NCBI RefSeq assembly: GCF_016110345.1
Contig: NZ_AP019011.1
Coordinates: 2,231,375-2,295,374 of the forward strand
Origin: Fluviibacter phosphoraccumulans
GTDB lineage: Bacteria > Pseudomonadota > Gammaproteobacteria > Burkholderiales > Rhodocyclaceae
Direction: 5' to 3'
Length of the DNA stretch: 64,000 nucleotides
Positions within the stretch are counted from its first letter, which is position 1. Each line of letters opens with the position of its first letter. A program made the translations under genes and the position numbers. Below are positions 1 to 8,475 of the stretch, piece after piece. Below the pieces are notes generated by a model. It did not search any database. It saw nothing but the letters and a program-made list of their open reading frames with translations, and was not told the origin of the DNA.

Positions 1-1855
1 TGGCGATGCTGCGGTATTCCAGCAGTACGCGCGGCAGCGGGAAGTCGAGCGCCAACTCGGAGAGCACTTCTTCGTCAGTCGATGGTGTGCCGGAGGCGGT
101 TTTCTTTTTGACGGGCAGGCCCTGTTGCGTAAACAGAATCTCGGCCAGTTGTTTGGGTGAGTTCAGATTAAAACTCTGGCCGGCCAGCGTATGTGCTTCC
201 GTTTCCAGTGCCAGCATGCGCTCACCGAGTGCGTGGCTTTGATCGGCCAATTGCTGGTTATCGATCAGAACGCCGTTTTGTTCCATGGTGAAAAGCACTT
301 GCGCGGTAGGGAGTTCCAGATTGCGGTAGGTGCTTTCCAGCCCAGGTTCGCAGGCCAGTCGGGGCAAGAGTCGTTCGGCAATGCGTAGTGTAATGTCGGC
401 ATCTTCGGCGGCATATGCCGATGCATCGGCAACGGCCACTTGATTAAAGCCGATCTGGTTGGCCCCTTTGCCGCAGATGGCTTCATAAGGAATCGTGGGC
501 AGGCCCAAGTGTCGGCGCGCTAGCGTGCCTAATTCAAGGGCACCGGGGCTAACTTGGCCAGCCTCCAGTACATAGGCGGCCAGTAAGGTGTCATCAACAA
601 TGCCGGATAGACGAATGCCGTGATTGGCAAACACGTGCTGATCGTATTTGGCGTGCTGCAGAATTTTTCTGGGCGTGCTGTCTTCGAGCCAGGGCTTCAG
701 GCGGGCCAATGTATCTGCGAAAGGGAGTTGAGCGGGCGTGTCCGGGCCATCATGCGCCAGCGGTAAATAGGCGGCCTCACCGGGGGCGACGGCAAAAGAA
801 ATGCCGACCAGGCGCGCTTGCTGTTCGTCGAGGCTGGTGGTTTCGGTGTCCAGGGCAACGCGTTCCGCAGTCTGGATTTTTTCTAGCCAGCGGTTGAGTG
901 CGGCCTCGTCCAATATAGTTTCGTAATGGACACGGTGCGCCCCATCATCAGGCAAGAGCGCCAACGGTGCTTCGGCCTCCGTTTTGGCTGCAGTCTTTGT
1001 GCCAGCGCCTGGTTCGTCAATGGCCTTGAGCCAGGTTTTAAAGCCGTTATGGCGAAACACGTCGCGCAGAATATTCTGATCTTCCGGTTTAGCGAGGAGA
1101 TCCGTGATGGCCACGGGTAGGCTGACATCGGTTTTAACGGTCGTCAGCGTGCGTCCGAGTGGCAGAAAATCGAGGTGGCTGCGCAGGTTCTCGCCGACAA
1201 CCCCTTTGATATCGGCGGCTTGGGCGATGACGCCATCGAGGTCCCCGTAGGTCTGTATCCATTTGGCCGCGGTTTTTGGCCCCACCTTGGGCACACCCGG
1301 AATGTTGTCGGCGGTATCGCCAACCAGCGCCAGGTAATCCGTAATGCGTTCCGGCGTGACGCCGAACTTGGCTTCAACCCCAGCTACATCCAGTCGCTCG
1401 TTGCTCATGGTGTTGACCAGCGTCACCTGCGGCGTCACCAGCTGCGCCAGATCCTTGTCGCCGGTAGAGACAACCACTGAAAAGCCTGCGGCGGCCGCTT
1501 GCTTGGCCAGGGTGGCGATCACGTCATCGGCTTCGACACCGCTTTCCATCAGTAGCGGCCAGCCAAGCGCACGGACTACGGCATGAATCGGTTCAATCTG
1601 CTTGGCCAGATCTTCGGGCATCGGCGGGCGATGCGACTTGTACTCGCTATAAAGAGTGTCGCGGAAGGTGGGGCCGCTGGCATCAAAAATACAGGCGCGG
1701 TATTCTGCATCGATATCGCTGGTCAGTCGGCGCAGCATCGAGATCATGCCGTACAGTGCACCGGTAGGGTCGCCCGACTGATTGCGCAAGTCAGGCAGTG
1801 CATGAAATGCACGGTACAGGTAGGATGAACCGTCGACGAGCAGTAGAGTGGGCAT
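1..1855 (-). CDS. polA: DNA polymerase I, N-terminal two thirds (cut by window edge)
   Basis: DNA polymerase I, which fills gaps and removes RNA primers during replication and repair. The frame is open from the ATG at 1855 to the window edge, giving about 618 of the usual 900-odd residues. It starts MPTLLLVDGSSYLYRAFHAL, the typical 5'-nuclease domain opening, and continues through GDTADNIPGVPKVGPKTA (helix-hairpin-helix). The 3'-5' exonuclease motif ALDTETT is intact, so proofreading is expected to be active. The open part ends in FNLNSPKQLAEILF, the start of the polymerase domain. The remaining polymerase domain lies outside the window. It is transcribed divergently from the LOG-family gene with only about 21 bases between the two starts. 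Confidence 0.97.
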   Translation of the reverse strand, partial: MPTLLLVDGSSYLYRAFHALPDLRNQSGDPTGALYGMISMLRRLTSDIDAEYRACIFDASGPTFRDTLYSEYKSHRPPMPEDLAKQIEPIHAVVRALGWPLLMESGVEADDVIATLAKQAAAAGFSVVVSTGDKDLAQLVTPQVTLVNTMSNERLDVAGVEAKFGVTPERITDYLALVGDTADNIPGVPKVGPKTAAKWIQTYGDLDGVIAQAADIKGVVGENLRSHLDFLPLGRTLTTVKTDVSLPVAITDLLAKPEDQNILRDVFRHNGFKTWLKAIDEPGAGTKTAAKTEAEAPLALLPDDGAHRVHYETILDEAALNRWLEKIQTAERVALDTETTSLDEQQARLVGISFAVAPGEAAYLPLAHDGPDTPAQLPFADTLARLKPWLEDSTPRKILQHAKYDQHVFANHGIRLSGIVDDTLLAAYVLEAGQVSPGALELGTLARRHLGLPTIPYEAICGKGANQIGFNQVAVADASAYAAEDADITLRIAERLLPRLACEPGLESTYRNLELPTAQVLFTMEQNGVLIDNQQLADQSHALGERMLALETEAHTLAGQSFNLNSPKQLAEILFTQQGLPVKKKTASGTPSTDEEVLSELALDFPLPRVLLEYRSIA

Positions 1856-1876
1856 AGAGAACCGAGGACAGACAGC

Positions 1877-2617
1877 GTGGAAAATCATACGAAACGATTC
1901 AGATTCCAACCATCGAGTGCCGCCGATGGTCATGACGCCGAAACGCTTGCCGAGCGCGAAGCCTGGCGACTGTTCGGAATTATGTCAGAGTTCGTGGAGG
2001 CCACGGATCGTCTGGCGGAGGTTCGCCCTGCTGTCTCTATTTTCGGTAGCGCCCGGGTGCCGCCCGAAAGCCCCTATTATCAGTTGACGGAGACCATTGC
2101 CCATAAGCTGTCAGATGCGGGCCTCGGCGTTATTTCAGGCGGTGGTCCCGGTGCCATGGAGGCAGCTAACAAAGGCGCTTTTGGGGGGCATGGCCCGTCT
2201 ATCGGCCTGAATATCCAATTGCCACACGAACAGCGGAGCAACCCTTATCAGGATATTTCACTGGGTTTTCGCCATTTCTTTGCCCGTAAGTACATGTTCG
2301 TTCGATTTGCCGTGGCGTATGTGGTCATGCCAGGTGGGTTTGGTACGCTCGATGAGCTGATGGAGGCGTTAACGCTAATTCAGACCCGTAAAAGCCGGCA
2401 GTTTCCGGTCATTCTGGTGGGTTCATCGTTTTGGGCTGGCCTCATAGACTGGCTCAAAGACCGGCTGGTGGGTGAGCAAATGATTAACCCCGAAGACATG
2501 AACCTGATTCAGGTGATTGACGATCCGGACCAGGTGGTTGAGGCAATCTTCCGTCATTACGAAACGCGGGGTTTTGCGCCATTGCCCGCAGAGCGCGAGC
2601 TTTTGCTCAACCTGTAA
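1877..2617 (+). CDS. LOG/TIGR00730-family Rossmann-fold protein
   Basis: A 246-residue protein of the lysine-decarboxylase-like LOG family; characterised members release free cytokinin bases or hydrolyse nucleotide 5'-monophosphates to base and ribose phosphate. The family signatures are present: SGGGPGAMEAANKGA near residue 90 and PGGFGTLDE near residue 155, which form the phosphoribosyl-binding and catalytic site. The start used is a GTG at 1877. An internal ATG at 1982 is possible but would remove a stretch (RLFGIMSEFVEA) that looks family-typical. It lies head to head with polA and just before the DUF2782-like gene. The biological substrate in this organism cannot be read from sequence. 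Confidence 0.88.
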   Translation: MENHTKRFRFQPSSAADGHDAETLAEREAWRLFGIMSEFVEATDRLAEVRPAVSIFGSARVPPESPYYQLTETIAHKLSDAGLGVISGGGPGAMEAANKGAFGGHGPSIGLNIQLPHEQRSNPYQDISLGFRHFFARKYMFVRFAVAYVVMPGGFGTLDELMEALTLIQTRKSRQFPVILVGSSFWAGLIDWLKDRLVGEQMINPEDMNLIQVIDDPDQVVEAIFRHYETRGFAPLPAERELLLNL

Positions 2618-2651
2618 TAAAATCCGTTTATTACTCCGTCTGGAATCCGGC

Positions 2652-3038
2652 ATGTCTCTTAATTTGAATCTCGCGTCTTCCCATCCGCTGACGCGTGCCT
2701 GCCTCATGGCGCTGGGTCTTTGCCTGACGCCTCTGGCCTTTGCTCAGGCAGCCCCTTCGTCATTGCCGCCGCAAGTGGTCACGAACGATCCGGCTTTGCT
2801 GAATCCGGAAGCGGAGGCTGAAGAGGCCCCCGACGTGACCATTTCTCCGGATGATCGCAGTACCAGTATCCGTACCTACGGAAGAGGTGGCCGACCGTCT
2901 CGCGAGGTTGTTGATCCACCGCTGTTGCCTTCGTACTCAGAGTCACCTGAAGTAGATCCGCAGTCGGTCATACCGGATTCGGATCCGGTACGTGGCGACA
3001 CGGTGCAGCCACCCATGTGGACCATCTGGAGCTGGTAA
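2652..3038 (+). CDS. DUF2782-like small secreted or membrane protein
   Basis: A 128-residue protein with an N-terminal signal peptide (ending near PLAFAQA) followed by an acidic, proline-rich stretch. It ends in PPMWTIWSW, and the middle contains EAPDVTISPDD and RTYGRGGR. The pattern resembles DUF2782 proteins, which in betaproteobacteria are often encoded beside polA and end in a similar tryptophan motif. No enzymatic motif is visible and its function is unknown. The ATG at 2652 is chosen because it gives a clean signal peptide. Its stop codon overlaps the next start (TAATG at 3036-3040), so the two genes are probably translationally coupled. Confidence 0.7.
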   Translation: MSLNLNLASSHPLTRACLMALGLCLTPLAFAQAAPSSLPPQVVTNDPALLNPEAEAEEAPDVTISPDDRSTSIRTYGRGGRPSREVVDPPLLPSYSESPEVDPQSVIPDSDPVRGDTVQPPMWTIWSW

Positions 3039-3877
3039 TGCCCGAACGCCAAACGCGTCATCATCGACAAAGCCCCTGGCAGGATAACCACCCGCCCGAA
3101 ACCTTGCCGCCTATTCGTCACGTCACGGTCGGGCATGGTGTGCGCTGGATTGGCGAGGGTTGGGCGTTGTTCGTGCGCCGTCCCGGACTCTGGCTGATCA
3201 CCGCTTTGCTGCAAACACTGCTGATTCTGCTGGTCATGTTGGTACCGGTGCTGGGTCAGGTGGGCGCACATCTTTTGATGCCTGTGCTGTCGGCAGGCTT
3301 GATGGTGGTGGCCCATCGTGTGCAATACAACGAACCTGTCGCCATTGCGGATGCCTTCACCGGCTTCAGAGAGCACGCACCGGCGGTGGTTAACGTCGGC
3401 GTCTGGTACATGCTGGGGTGGATGCTGATTGTGGCGCTGGGCTTGCTGCTCGGCGGCGGTGCTGCCTTGTCGGGCATGGCGGTTGGATTGGAAACCCAAT
3501 ACGAATGGCTGGGGGTGGTGATCAGTGTGTTCGGGATCATCCTGGCAGTGACCATTAGCCTGCTGTTGGTGTTGCCGCTTGTCATGTCGGTCTGGCTGGC
3601 ACCCCCACTCGCCGTATTTCATGATATCCCCGCGATGGCTGCCATGAAGCACTCTTTTGTCGCCAGCTGGCGTAGCTTGCCCGCATTTATTGTGGCTTTT
3701 TTCCTTGTCGCGCTGATGCTGTTCCTCACCGCGCTGACCATGGGGTTGGCGTTGCTGGTTGTAATACCGGTCATGGGTGGCGCAACCTTTGCGGCTTATC
3801 AGGATCTGTATGAATTGCCGCAGCCTGCAGCGAATGGCGAGCCCAATCTGACTGGATCTGAAATCGCGGATGCCTGA
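3038..3877 (+). CDS. BPSS1780-family membrane protein (first copy)
   Basis: A 279-residue integral membrane protein. A soluble N-terminus of about 45 residues (GHGVRWIGEGWALFVRRPGLW) is followed by about five or six hydrophobic segments, the layout of the BPSS1780 family, whose function is unknown. The ATG at 3038 overlaps the stop of the preceding gene; an in-frame ATG at 3017 exists but lies inside that gene. The end overlaps the next gene, a paralogue, by 8 bases, so the two were probably made by tandem duplication and may form a complex. That last point is inference. Confidence 0.8.
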   Translation: MPERQTRHHRQSPWQDNHPPETLPPIRHVTVGHGVRWIGEGWALFVRRPGLWLITALLQTLLILLVMLVPVLGQVGAHLLMPVLSAGLMVVAHRVQYNEPVAIADAFTGFREHAPAVVNVGVWYMLGWMLIVALGLLLGGGAALSGMAVGLETQYEWLGVVISVFGIILAVTISLLLVLPLVMSVWLAPPLAVFHDIPAMAAMKHSFVASWRSLPAFIVAFFLVALMLFLTALTMGLALLVVIPVMGGATFAAYQDLYELPQPAANGEPNLTGSEIADA

Positions 3878-4679
3878 TTCACCAAAACACATGACATTAG
3901 CCACCGGTTGGCAGTGGTTCAAGACGGGTTTTGTGCGTTATCGCCGTAACCCGGTGCTGATGGTTTTCTGGGTGATGTCCTACTGGACAATGTTGGGACT
4001 GGTCGGCCTGGTGCCGGTCGTCGGCGATCTGCTGGTCGCTGCGCTAGCGCCCGCCTTGCTCGTTGGGGTGCTGGCAGGCTGTCGGGCCTTGGACACTGAG
4101 AGCATGCCCAGCTTCACCCTGTTGTTTTCCGGCTTTCGCAGCCGCTTGCAACCCTTGATGGGTTTAGGCGTGTTGCACTTTCTGCTAACGCTGGGGGTGC
4201 TGGGGCTCACCGCATTGTTTGATGGCGGGGTGCTCCTGCAGGTCATGGCGCGCACGACCTTGGGCGCAACCGGCGATGCCAGCACACCGCCGGAACTGGA
4301 CAATCTGGCCTTAACGCCGCTGATTGTGGCGATGCTGGCCTACGTACCGGTGATGATGGCATTTGCCTACGCACCGCTTCTGGTAGCGTGGCGCGGCTTT
4401 GGTGTGGGCAAGGCGCTCTTTTTCAGCCTGGTTGGTTCCTGGCGCGCCTGGCCGGGGTTGTTGGGGTTGCTGCTCACGATTTTGTTTTTCGGGGTCGTGG
4501 TCGCATCGTTGCTCATGATGCTGCTCATGGCGCTGGGCGTGAGTGATACGGTGGTTACTTCGCTGGTCGTGGTGCCCTTGATGGCCGTCTTGGCACCCAC
4601 GGTGCTGTCTGCTTTTCTCAGTAGCTACAGCGACGTACTGCCAGACCCGGAGGGCGCCTCGCCGGCGCAGCCGCTCTGA
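3870..4679 (+). CDS. BPSS1780-family membrane protein (second copy)
   Basis: A 269-residue membrane protein with the same layout as its upstream neighbour: a short N-terminal segment (GWQWFKTGFVRYRRNPVLM) and about six hydrophobic helices. It starts inside the end of the first copy and its TGA stop (4677-4679) overlaps the probable CTG start of nadD. The cluster position with nadD and rsfS is probably a matter of transcription, with no functional link visible. The function is unknown. Confidence in the gene is high because of the overlapping operon structure and the strong membrane-protein character. Confidence 0.8.
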   Translation: MPDSPKHMTLATGWQWFKTGFVRYRRNPVLMVFWVMSYWTMLGLVGLVPVVGDLLVAALAPALLVGVLAGCRALDTESMPSFTLLFSGFRSRLQPLMGLGVLHFLLTLGVLGLTALFDGGVLLQVMARTTLGATGDASTPPELDNLALTPLIVAMLAYVPVMMAFAYAPLLVAWRGFGVGKALFFSLVGSWRAWPGLLGLLLTILFFGVVVASLLMMLLMALGVSDTVVTSLVVVPLMAVLAPTVLSAFLSSYSDVLPDPEGASPAQPL

Positions 4680-5329
4680 AGCGCATCGGTGTTCTTGGCG
4701 GTACGTTTGACCCCGTGCATGTCGGGCACCTGCAGTTGGCGCAAGACGCGATAGCGGCCCTAGGTCTGGATGCATTACGTTGTATCCCTGCGGGTCAGCC
4801 GCCGCATCGCCAAGCGCCGCAGGCCAGCGCAGAGCAGCGTCTCGCCATGGCAACACGGGCCTTCGCCAATTGCCCGCGCTGTACGGTTGATGCTAGCGAA
4901 GTCTTGCAGACGGGTCCCTCCTGGACGATTCGTACACTGGCGCGCTTAAAGCATCACGAACCCGCCGCGAGTCATGTGCTCATTCTCGGGGCAGATGCGC
5001 TGCTGGGGCTGCCCAGCTGGCATCGATGGCAGGAGCTTCTGGATTACGCGCACATCGCTGTGGCGAATCGGCCGGAGTCGCCGTTATTGCCGGCGCAGAT
5101 GCCAGAACCGCTGCGATCGTTCTGGGCAGACCATTACACCGACGATTTATTGCAGTTACAGCAACAGCCCGCAGGCTGCCTGGTTTCGTTTACCATAGCG
5201 CCCTGTACCGTATCGGCGACGCAAGTGCGCCAGGACATTGCTCAGGGACGGCCAATTACCGGTTTAGTCCCTGAGACGGTTGAAAATTACATCATTCAGC
5301 ACCATCTCTATCAGCAGACCGCGCATTGA
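4676..5329 (+). CDS. nadD: Nicotinate-nucleotide adenylyltransferase
   Basis: NadD joins ATP and nicotinate mononucleotide to deamido-NAD in NAD biosynthesis. The nucleotidyltransferase motif GGTFDPVHVGHL opens the protein, and the second motif (VSATQVRQ, the ISSTxIR equivalent) sits near the C-terminus. The first conventional start codon in frame is a GTG at 4715, but it lies inside the GGTFDPVH motif and would remove catalytic residues. Between the in-frame stop at 4622 and this GTG, no ATG, GTG or TTG occurs. The CTG at 4676 gives LKRIGVLGGTFDP, matching the normal MKRIG-type N-terminus, and yields 217 residues, the usual size. It overlaps the upstream TGA as CTGA, so coupled initiation is likely. 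Confidence 0.9.
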   Translation: MKRIGVLGGTFDPVHVGHLQLAQDAIAALGLDALRCIPAGQPPHRQAPQASAEQRLAMATRAFANCPRCTVDASEVLQTGPSWTIRTLARLKHHEPAASHVLILGADALLGLPSWHRWQELLDYAHIAVANRPESPLLPAQMPEPLRSFWADHYTDDLLQLQQQPAGCLVSFTIAPCTVSATQVRQDIAQGRPITGLVPETVENYIIQHHLYQQTAH

Positions 5330-5355
5330 CGGTCATTTCAGCACCAAGGAACCGC

Positions 5356-5943
5356 ATGTCTAAAGAACTCTCGATCAAAAAACTTGAAACCATCGCCGTC
5401 GATGCGCTGGAAGACATCAAGGGTCGCGACATCATCGTGGTCAACACGACCAAGCTGTCGCAGATGTTCGAGCGCATCGTGCTGGCCAGTGGTGAATCCA
5501 ATCGTCAAGTGCGCTCACTGGCGCGGCATGTCGCCGACAAAGTGCGTGAAGCCGGTGGTGAAGTGCTCTCGACCGAAGGCGAAGAGACCGGCGAATGGGT
5601 GCTGGTTGACCTCGGTCCGGTGGTCGTGCACATCATGCAACCCACCGTTCGCGCCCATTTTGATCTCGAAGGCCTGTGGGGCCCGGGTAAGCCAGCCGGC
5701 CATGCAGCTGAAAAGGCTGCCATGAAAGCTGCCGCGAAGAAAGCCGTGACCAAGGCTTCGGAAGCCAGCAGCGAAGACGGTGTGAAAGACAAGCCACCGG
5801 CCAAAAAACCAAGTGCACGTCAACCTGCGGCGAGCAAGACAACGGCAGAGAAACCGGCGGCCAAAAAAGCCGCGCCGCGCAAAGCTCCAGCCAAAAAGCC
5901 TGCCGCCGCCAAACCGCGCGCTAAAAAACCAGCGGCTGAATGA
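5356..5943 (+). CDS. rsfS: Ribosomal silencing factor RsfS with long basic tail
   Basis: RsfS binds ribosomal protein uL14 on the 50S subunit and blocks subunit joining when nutrients are low. The core of about 115 residues is typical (ALEDIKGRDIIVVNTTKLS, GEWVLVDLGPVVVHIMQP, YDLEGLW-like HFDLEGLWG). The ATG at 5356 follows AAGGA at a good distance; an upstream in-frame TTG at 5326 lies at the end of nadD. After residue 115 comes a low-complexity tail of about 80 residues built from KKPAAK-like units, similar to histone H1 or bacterial alanine/lysine-rich tails. Most RsfS proteins lack so long a tail. The stop overlaps the rlmH start (ATGA). Confidence 0.94.
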   Translation: MSKELSIKKLETIAVDALEDIKGRDIIVVNTTKLSQMFERIVLASGESNRQVRSLARHVADKVREAGGEVLSTEGEETGEWVLVDLGPVVVHIMQPTVRAHFDLEGLWGPGKPAGHAAEKAAMKAAAKKAVTKASEASSEDGVKDKPPAKKPSARQPAASKTTAEKPAAKKAAPRKAPAKKPAAAKPRAKKPAAE

Positions 5944-6410
5944 GGCTGCATCTGATCAGTGTCGGCCAGCGTTTGCCCGATTGGGCAACGGCCGCCTGTT
6001 CGGATTATCTCAAACGCTTTCCCCGCTCACAGCCTATCGTCCTGCACGAGATCAAGGCAGAGCCGCGTACCGGTAACCGGACAGCGCAACAGATCATGGA
6101 AGCGGAAGCGGTGCGCATCGAAGCCGCGATTCCCGCCGGCGCACGACGCGTCATGCTTGATGAGCGCGGCACCGATATCACGACCGTAGCCCTCGCCAAA
6201 CGATTGGAATACTGGCAAGGTGAGGCGCAGGATGTTGCGTTGATCATCGGTGGTGCTGATGGCATTGCGCCCGCACTCAAAGCCACGGCGCATGAAATGA
6301 TCCGCCTTTCATCGCTGACCTTGCCGCATGCCATGGCACGTGTGTTGTTGGCAGAACAGTTGTATCGGGCTATCACGGTGCTCTCCGGCCATCCCTACCA
6401 TCGTGAATAA
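5940..6410 (+). CDS. rlmH: 23S rRNA pseudouridine-1915 N3-methyltransferase
   Basis: RlmH is a SPOUT-class enzyme that methylates pseudouridine 1915 in helix 69 of 23S rRNA. The protein has 156 residues, the family length. Its knot region is recognisable: LIIGGADGIAPALKA (SAM binding) and LPHAMARVLLAEQLYRA followed by the C-terminal GHPYHRE, an almost invariant family ending. It starts at an ATG overlapping the rsfS stop. The rsfS-rlmH pairing is conserved widely and links two late ribosome functions. Confidence 0.97.
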   Translation: MRLHLISVGQRLPDWATAACSDYLKRFPRSQPIVLHEIKAEPRTGNRTAQQIMEAEAVRIEAAIPAGARRVMLDERGTDITTVALAKRLEYWQGEAQDVALIIGGADGIAPALKATAHEMIRLSSLTLPHAMARVLLAEQLYRAITVLSGHPYHRE

Positions 6411-6415
6411 AAAAC

Positions 6416-7021
6416 ATGCAGACGATCTGGCTCGCTTCTAAAAGCCCACGCCGTGCCGAGTTGCTACAGGGTATGGGCGTGCCGTTCGAGGTGCTGCAGT
6501 TTACGGATGCGGCGGGCGCTCAATACGAAGTGGATGAGTCTGTGCATCCGGGTGAACCACCGCGCGACTACGTGCGGCGCGTTGCGTTGGATAAAGCATT
6601 GCATGCGTTGTCGTATATGCGTGACCGGCAGTTGGTTGCTCGTCCGTTGCTGTCGGCAGATACCACGGTGGCGCTCGGTGATCGCATTCTTGGTAAACCA
6701 GCCGATGCGGCTGAAGCCCGCGAGATGCTGGGTGCGCTCTCTGGGCAAGTACATGAGGTGCTGACGGCCGTGGTGGTGATCGATGGGCACGATATCCGGC
6801 AGATGTTGTCAGTGAGCCGTGTGCATTTCATGCCGTTGAGCGTTGAGACCATCGATCGATATATCGCCAGTGGCGAGCCCTTTGATAAAGCGGGGGCCTA
6901 TGGCATCCAGGGCCACGCCGGTACTTTTGTGGCGGATATGCAGGGCAGCTTTACCGGGATCATGGGGCTTCCTGTGCATGAAACCGCGTGTCTGCTTGAA
7001 CACTGTGGCTATCGGTTCTAA
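6416..7021 (+). CDS. maf: Maf-family nucleotide pyrophosphatase
   Basis: Maf proteins hydrolyse non-canonical or surplus nucleoside triphosphates to monophosphates and act as house-cleaning enzymes. The opening LASKSPRRAELL carries the nucleotide-binding SxSPRR motif. ADTTV and the later DKAGAYGIQGHAG (QGxxG-type) complete the active site, which fits the YhdE-like dTTP/UTP type rather than the YceF type. It follows rlmH after 5 bases in the same operon and has 201 residues, the normal size. The gene converges on trhP; a GC-rich hairpin lies between them. Confidence 0.93.
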   Translation: MQTIWLASKSPRRAELLQGMGVPFEVLQFTDAAGAQYEVDESVHPGEPPRDYVRRVALDKALHALSYMRDRQLVARPLLSADTTVALGDRILGKPADAAEAREMLGALSGQVHEVLTAVVVIDGHDIRQMLSVSRVHFMPLSVETIDRYIASGEPFDKAGAYGIQGHAGTFVADMQGSFTGIMGLPVHETACLLEHCGYRF

Positions 7022-7042
7022 AGCGCTAACGCGGATTCAGCA

Positions 7043-7063
7043 GGGGCAGGGCTTGTCTGCCCC
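7043..7063. terminator. Possible hairpin between convergent maf and trhP
   Basis: GGGGCAG (7043-7049) pairs with CTGCCCC (7057-7063) around a 7-base loop. It sits in the 46-base gap between two converging genes, a position where a bidirectional terminator is expected. There is no T-run on either side, so it may only help Rho or block exonucleases. Confidence 0.3.
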
Positions 7064-7067
7064 CGGA

Positions 7068-8420
7068 TTAAATCCTGGGTTGGGTCGCTGCAGTCGCTGA
7101 GATCGATGCGGCAATCATTTCCTCATTAGGCACATCATGCAAACGGGCCAGGAAGGCGCCATCGCAATCGGCTGACCATTCGGCGTCTTTCAACCAGACA
7201 ATGTGACCATCGCCGCTGGCAACGTCAACGGGTTCAAGCTTGCGACCTTCCAGGGCTTTGACCTGCAAGATGCGGTTACCCGCCGGATGAATCACTTCGA
7301 GCCAGTCGCCGACGGCAAAGCGGTTTTTGACGATCACGCGCAAGGCATTGCGTTCGCTATCCCATTCGGCATTGCCGACGTACTGGCTGCGGCCGGATTC
7401 CGAATAGCCACGCAGATAGTTCTGTGTGTCCGAATCATGGTGGCGCTGATAGAAGCCATCGGTGTAGCCGCGATTGGCCAAGCCTTCCAGTTCGCCGATG
7501 AGCAGCGGGTTAAAGCCGCGGCCGGCTTGCGCATCATCAATCGCCCGGCGATAGGCCTGGCAGGTACGGGCCACGTAGTAAGGCGACTTGGTGCGGCCTT
7601 CGATCTTGAGCGAATCAACACCGATTTCGATCAGGCGCTGCACGTGCTCAATCGCCCGGAGATCGCGCGAGTTGAGAATGTACGTGCCATGCTCGTCTTC
7701 TTCGATCGGCATCAGCTCACCGGGGCGCTTGGCTTCTTCGACCACCATGGGCGGGAAGTTGCTGCCGGTCATGCCGGGCGTGGCTTCCGCTTCGTTATCC
7801 GGTTTGAGTTTATAGTCCCAGCGGCAGGAGTTGGTGCAGGTGCCTTGGTTTGGGTCGCGGTGATTGAAGTAGCCCGACAGCAGGCAGCGGCCGGAGTAGG
7901 CAATACAGAGCGCGCCGTGTACGAACACTTCCAGTTCCATTTCCGGGCATTGCTGGCGAATCTCAGCCACTTCATCCAGTGAGAGTTCGCGCGACAGAAT
8001 CACGCGCTTAATGCCCATCTTGCCCCAGAAGCGCACGCTGGCCCAGTTAACCGTGTTGGCCTGCACCGACAAGTGCACAGGCACGTCCGGGAAGCGATCA
8101 CGAATCATGTCGATCAGGCCGGGGTCGGCCATGATCAGCGCATCCGGCTTGAGTGCCACCACGGGCGCCATGTCATCCAGGTAGGTTTTGAGCTTGGCGT
8201 TATGCGGGGAGATGTTGCTCACCACATAAAAGGCTTTTTGCTGGGCATGTGCTTCATCAATGCCTTCTTTGAGCGCATCGAGTGTGCTGAACTCGTTATT
8301 GCGTACCCGCAGGCTATAGCGGGGCTGGCCCGCATAGACCGCATTCGCGCCGAAGGCGAAGGCGGTACGCATCATGGCCAGAGATCCGGCGGGGGCAAGC
8401 AGTTCAGTTTTAGTGGGCAT
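7068..8420 (-). CDS. trhP: tRNA hydroxylation protein P (U32 peptidase family, YegQ type)
   Basis: YegQ/TrhP takes part, with prephenate as hydroxyl source, in forming 5-hydroxyuridine at the tRNA wobble position 34. The gene encodes 450 residues, almost the E. coli length. It opens with ELLAPAGSLAMMRTAFAFGA and carries the U32 signature LEVFVHGALCIAYSGRC, with further cysteines in DPNQGTCTNSCRW that fit an iron-sulphur site. The ATG at 8420 is the natural start. It is divergent from rng across 55 bases, so both promoters must lie in that gap or inside the neighbouring coding sequence. Confidence 0.92.
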   Translation of the reverse strand: MPTKTELLAPAGSLAMMRTAFAFGANAVYAGQPRYSLRVRNNEFSTLDALKEGIDEAHAQQKAFYVVSNISPHNAKLKTYLDDMAPVVALKPDALIMADPGLIDMIRDRFPDVPVHLSVQANTVNWASVRFWGKMGIKRVILSRELSLDEVAEIRQQCPEMELEVFVHGALCIAYSGRCLLSGYFNHRDPNQGTCTNSCRWDYKLKPDNEAEATPGMTGSNFPPMVVEEAKRPGELMPIEEDEHGTYILNSRDLRAIEHVQRLIEIGVDSLKIEGRTKSPYYVARTCQAYRRAIDDAQAGRGFNPLLIGELEGLANRGYTDGFYQRHHDSDTQNYLRGYSESGRSQYVGNAEWDSERNALRVIVKNRFAVGDWLEVIHPAGNRILQVKALEGRKLEPVDVASGDGHIVWLKDAEWSADCDGAFLARLHDVPNEEMIAASISATAATQPRI

Positions 8421-8475
8421 AGTAGAATCCGGTCATTCAACGGCAATAAATATCTATCAGGCGCACATTCTACCT

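Noticed and set aside
2876..3922. Minus-strand open frame of 348 codons opposite the first BPSS1780 gene
   Set aside because: Its residues are almost all His, Gln, Arg and Asn, the mirror of a membrane-protein gene, and a strong overlapping operon runs on the other strand.
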